Made by a program: the position numbers and the translations under genes. A stretch of 64,000 nucleotides of DNA from Lentilactobacillus sp. Marseille-Q4993 (lineage in GTDB: Bacteria > Bacillota > Bacilli > Lactobacillales > Lactobacillaceae): NCBI RefSeq assembly GCF_951230165.1, contig NZ_CATNVB010000002.1, positions 1 to 64,000 of the forward strand, read 5' to 3'. This document shows, piece by piece, positions 61,791 through 64,000 of this stretch. How positions within the stretch are numbered: position 1 is the first letter of the stretch; every line of letters starts with the position of its first letter. A model generated the notes under the pieces. The model saw nothing but the letters and a program-made list of their open reading frames with translations. It did no database searches and was not told the origin of the DNA.

Positions 61791-61955
61791 ATGAACTTAT
61801 ACGATAACTCATCAAAGACAACATGTCAAAACCAATCATCATCATATTCAACTTGTAACCCTAAATATAAACGGGTATTAGGAAAAATGGTCAAAAACAA
61901 TAACCCACAGTCAATTTTACACGCTAACCATCTATCAACTTTAGATTCTAAATAA
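61791..61955 (+). CDS. Small ORF of 54 codons, unknown
   Basis: An ATG 8 bases after AGTAGG opens 54 codons: MNLYDNSSKTTCQNQSSS, a central basic part KYKRVLGKMVKNNN, and an end STLDSK. It is rich in Asn, Ser and Lys and has no membrane span. A TATAAT lies about 65 bases upstream (61726-61731) without a good -35, and a strong terminator follows at 61988-62033. That makes a short transcript in this direction likely. It could code for a peptide or be a small RNA with a chance frame. I recognise no homologue. Confidence 0.4.
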   Translation: MNLYDNSSKTTCQNQSSSYSTCNPKYKRVLGKMVKNNNPQSILHANHLSTLDSK

Positions 61956-61985
61956 TTGGAATCAAAAAATTAAGATCAAATCAAC

Positions 61986-62036
61986 TTGAGAGCAGAAAAA
62001 TCTATTACCACGGATTTTTCAGTTCTCTTTTTTAGT
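61986..62036 (+). terminator. Terminator after the 54-codon ORF
   Basis: GAGA(GCA)GAAAAATC (61988-62002) pairs with GGATTTTTC(AG)TTCTC (62012-62027), and TTTTTT follows. An outer TCAACT / AGTTGA pair surrounds it. No longer gene on the plus strand could use it. Confidence 0.8.
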
Positions 62037-62066
62037 TGAATCTTAATTTACCAAACAGAATCCGTA

Positions 62067-62102
62067 ATAAAAAAATCAACCGACCCCCTCGGTCGATTGA
62101 TT
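62067..62102 (-). terminator. Terminator of the 36-aa membrane protein gene
   Basis: A 12-bp stem (one G-U) AATCAATCGACC / GGTCGGTTGATT is followed by TTTTT on the minus strand, 10 bases after the small gene. Confidence 0.85.
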
Positions 62103-62111
62103 CAGAAATTG

Positions 62112-62222
62112 TTATTTCTTTGCAAGATGCTTGCTCCCCTTAATGGCAGTTGAAGTATCGATATGGTATTGCACTAGAGCACACACGACAAACATAAGTA
62201 GAATAAATAATACGAATCCCAC
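62112..62222 (-). CDS. Small single-span membrane protein (36 aa), unknown
   Basis: A GTG start lies 8 bases after a perfect AGGAGG (62231-62236). The product is MGFVLFILLMFVVCALVQYH followed by a polar tail ending KGSKHLAKK: one hydrophobic helix of about 18 residues and a basic, probably cytoplasmic, C-terminus. It has its own promoter (62276-62304), a 5' hairpin (AGACGG / CCGTCT, 62249-62268) and a terminator, so it is very likely expressed. It may be a regulatory membrane peptide or a type I toxin-like protein. No antitoxin RNA is evident, so function stays open. Confidence 0.7.
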   Translation of the reverse strand: MGFVLFILLMFVVCALVQYHIDTSTAIKGSKHLAKK

Positions 62223-62275
62223 AACTTCCACCTCCTAAAGATATAGACAGACGGTTTTCTCTCCGTCTAGTATCT

Positions 62276-62304
62276 ATTATGATTACAACCACGCGGAACG
62301 GCAA
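62276..62304 (-). promoter_or_regulatory. Promoter of the 36-aa protein gene
   Basis: TTGCCG (62299-62304) and CATAAT (62276-62281) are 17 bp apart on the minus strand, about 55 bases ahead of the start. A 6-bp hairpin lies in the 5' leader. Confidence 0.55.
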
Positions 62305-62403
62305 ACAATAAGTTTTATAAAGCTCATCACTTAACAAAATCTAAACCATCTTAATAAAATCGTAACTAATCCAGATGAATCAAGGTTAAATACCAATTTA
62401 TCA

Positions 62404-62432
62404 TTGACTCAAGCCTCAGATTCCCATATAAT
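62404..62432 (+). promoter_or_regulatory. Promoter of tRNA-Arg
   Basis: TTGACT (62404-62409) and TATAAT (62427-62432) are 17 bp apart, 15 bases before the tRNA. Confidence 0.85.
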
Positions 62433-62447
62433 AGTTTTTGTTGATTT

Positions 62448-62521
62448 GTCACAGTAGCTCAGCTGGATAGAGCAACGGTCTTCTAAACCGTAGGTCGAGA
62501 GTTCGAATCTCTCCTGTGACA
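62448..62521 (+). tRNA. tRNA-Arg (anticodon TCT)
   Basis: A full cloverleaf: acceptor GTCACAG / CTGTGAC, D arm GCTC...GAGC, anticodon stem ACGGT / ACCGT with loop CTTCTAA (anticodon TCT, reading AGA), variable loop, and T arm GAGAG-TTCGAAT-CTCTC. The 3' CCA is not encoded. It is a single-tRNA unit with its own promoter and terminator. Confidence 0.97.
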
Positions 62522-62544
62522 TAAATAGTAAATCGAATGATAAT

Positions 62545-62582
62545 AGATCGACCATCAATTAAATTTGATGGTCGATTTTTTA
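62545..62582 (+). terminator. Terminator of tRNA-Arg
   Basis: A perfect 12-bp stem ATCGACCATCAA / TTGATGGTCGAT is followed by TTTTT. Confidence 0.92.
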
Positions 62583-62595
62583 TGCATCAGCAACT

Positions 62596-62634
62596 AAAAA
62601 GGCCCCCGCTAGCTTAGTGGCTATTCGGGGTGCT
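62596..62634 (-). terminator. Terminator of the dUTPase gene
   Basis: CCCCG / CGGGG with inner TAGC / GCTA pairing is followed by TTTTT on the minus strand, just after the stop at 62640. Confidence 0.75.
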
Positions 62635-62639
62635 CTATA

Positions 62640-63179
62640 TTAATAATTACTATCTTGTCTTTGTTTATTAACTTCGTTCTTATCCATGAACGCCTTTTCA
62701 ATTTCATCCTCAGCATAGCCAAAATCGACTAAACCAAATTTCAAGAACAGTTTGAAAGCATGTCTAAAATCAGATTCACTTTTTTCAAAGTAACTATTGA
62801 ACAACATTCGCTTTAAAGCTAAGTATTGCTTATCTAAATTCTTTTCAGCCCTTAGTTGCTTGATGTCATCAATCTCATCTTGCATATTCAAAACAATATG
62901 ATTCCAGTTCTTTAGATTACTAATTAGTAGAAAGAAATCCATTGCGTCGACGTATTCAAACAACAAAGTTTCCCTTGGAGTCTTATCTGAATCACTCTTC
63001 CCCCGATTAGTTTTCCAAACTTTGAACCACTCGGAGGTATTAGCAACCTCAGCCAACTCAACATCTAACGCCACAAAAGCGTTAGCTACCCTAGACTGTT
63101 GCACCCAGTGCAGTTGCTTTTTGCTTTCAATCATTCGATTAAGATAAACCGATGCTGCCAGCATGTTTTGTAAATCCAT
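62640..63179 (-). CDS. All-alpha dUTPase (type 2 dUTP diphosphatase family)
   Basis: This 179-residue all-helical protein belongs to the MazG-related dUTPase_2 family, which hydrolyses dUTP to dUMP and keeps uracil out of DNA. The metal-binding motif ELAEVANTSEWFKVWK (Glu-x3-Glu type) and the second EYVDAMDFFLLI (Glu-x2-Asp type) are both present. The same fold is found in phages, but codon use and context look chromosomal. The start lies 16 bases after the upstream gene's stop; AGGAG overlaps that stop at a rather long distance from the ATG. Confidence 0.82.
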   Translation of the reverse strand: MDLQNMLAASVYLNRMIESKKQLHWVQQSRVANAFVALDVELAEVANTSEWFKVWKTNRGKSDSDKTPRETLLFEYVDAMDFFLLISNLKNWNHIVLNMQDEIDDIKQLRAEKNLDKQYLALKRMLFNSYFEKSESDFRHAFKLFLKFGLVDFGYAEDEIEKAFMDKNEVNKQRQDSNY

Positions 63180-63195
63180 CTTTTAAACTAAACTC

Positions 63196-64000
63196 CTATC
63201 CAAATACAATTTGATCAGCCATGATTTCAAGTTGCCGACTATTTGCGAGGTACCAATCCCTGATAAATGGATAATCAAGTAGTAGAAATACCCAGTTCTC
63301 AGTCTGGTCATCATCCTGAACAAAGGCTCCGTACTTGTGCTGATCTTCATTACCCTTATCAGCAATTATCAACTTTGTCTTGGCATTCAAAGTAAGAAAG
63401 GCGTTATTGTCCTCATCAGCCATCAATATGTAGTTTTCTTCAGCTGATTTAACAAACAATTCGTCCATGATCTCCTCTGCGATATTACCCGCAGCAAACT
63501 CATAGAATTCCTCATTGACACCATCCAGCACATTGAAATCGGTCTTGAACCCAGCTTTTTCCTTTAGTACCTTACCAAAATTAATAAGGGTGGTCAAAGC
63601 AGCCTTGATTTTATCTGCTTCCGTATCCTTTAATTCCACTACGAAGAAGTCAATGATAGCAGGCCCATTAAACAGCAATTCCTTAGTTGGAATGTTCAAG
63701 TACATCAATGGTTGATTACCACTAGATGCATTTAAATAATAACCAGTGGTTGATACCTGTGACTTTGCAAACGAGAAAGTTTCATCCTCAACCGAATCAA
63801 ATACACCATATAATTTTTGAACGTATTCAGAATCCTTAATCTTAAAATTATCAGCTAATCCAGTCAGTTTTAATAGTCTGGTCATAAAAATCAACTGAAC
63901 GTCCTCATTACTAAATTGGTGAGGAAAAGTAACATATTGAGAGTCTAAAGTAGACTTTGTCAACATCTCCGTTGATTCCAAAAGTTCTGCAGGGTCTTTA
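63196..64000 (-). CDS. Unidentified protein, 5' end outside the window
   Basis: The frame stays open to the right edge, so the N-terminus may be missing. A TTG at 63981 and ATG at 63966 could be internal or true starts, but I see no strong ribosome binding site before them. At least 261 residues are visible, acidic and soluble, with no membrane span or motif that I recognise (examples: TFPHQFSNEDVQLIFMTRLL, NWVFLLLDYPFIRDWYLANS). It precedes the dUTPase by 16 bases on the same strand and is probably co-transcribed with it. I cannot assign a function. Confidence 0.7.
   Translation of the reverse strand, partial: KDPAELLESTEMLTKSTLDSQYVTFPHQFSNEDVQLIFMTRLLKLTGLADNFKIKDSEYVQKLYGVFDSVEDETFSFAKSQVSTTGYYLNASSGNQPLMYLNIPTKELLFNGPAIIDFFVVELKDTEADKIKAALTTLINFGKVLKEKAGFKTDFNVLDGVNEEFYEFAAGNIAEEIMDELFVKSAEENYILMADEDNNAFLTLNAKTKLIIADKGNEDQHKYGAFVQDDDQTENWVFLLLDYPFIRDWYLANSRQLEIMADQIVFG

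Noticed and set aside
1-64000. CRISPR array, prophage or insertion sequence
   Set aside because: No regularly spaced direct repeats, transposase motifs or phage structural genes were seen. Both tyrosine recombinases are of the Xer housekeeping type, and the tRNA-Arg gene has no integrase or repeat beside it.

Overview
This window is a stretch of chromosome from a low-GC Gram-positive bacterium, almost certainly a member of the Lactobacillaceae. The reasons are the gene orders efp/asp23/nusB/folD/xseA/xseB/ispA/tlyA/argR/recN, coaBC/priA/fmt/rsmB/prpC/prkC and smc/ftsY beside ylxM/ffh/rpsP/khpA/rimM/trmD/rplS, the parE/parC pair divergent from plsY, a folT gene with a tetrahydrofolate riboswitch, and strong AGGAGG-type ribosome binding sites with frequent TTG starts. 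I cannot name the species. Nothing in the window looks like a phage, a plasmid or an insertion sequence.

Layout. At the left, rqcH (minus strand) is followed by a plus-strand block: marR-degV, then the folate region. The latter holds a THF riboswitch, folT, a terminator or attenuator, folB, a folK-folE fusion, folC, folP and a Nudix gene. The last two are broken: folP by an in-frame TGA and the Nudix gene by a frameshift. After a quinone-oxidoreductase-like gene comes a roughly 720-base non-coding gap with a canonical 28-bp dif site and then xerS. From here nearly every gene is on the minus strand, as expected if the replication terminus lies near 9.6-11.3 kb.

The right side is mostly conserved housekeeping. 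It contains msrB-msrA, ppaC, a LysR regulator and parE-parC; an aldose-epimerase-like gene and xerC-hslV-hslU; rplS with its leader; trmD/rimM/khpA/rpsP/ffh/ylxM; ftsY/smc/rnc; acpP, plsX, recG, fakA and an Asp23 protein; thiN/rpe/rsgA; prkC/prpC/rsmB/fmt/priA/coaBC; rpoZ/gmk; recN/argR/tlyA/ispA/xseBA/folD; nusB/asp23/efp; and rpmA/prp/rplU with an L21-type leader. Plus-strand exceptions are plsY, rpmB, a small SOS gene with two LexA boxes, a 54-codon ORF and tRNA-Arg(TCT). The right end has a 36-aa single-span membrane protein, an all-alpha dUTPase and an unidentified gene that runs off the window.

How the genes work together. The folate block combines regulated uptake (FolT) with a synthesis pathway whose pteroate-forming step is disrupted. 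folC and folD would still retain and use imported folate. degV and fakA are two halves of the fatty-acid kinase system, and plsX, plsY and acpP act in the same phospholipid pathway. dif, XerS, XerC, ParE/ParC, SMC and RecN cover chromosome resolution, decatenation, condensation and repair. Prp is placed directly between its substrate L27 and L21. The most interesting items are the riboswitch switching model, the dif/XerS locus, the two adjacent lesions at the end of the folate operon, the twin-LexA-box gene and two very small genes near 62 kb.
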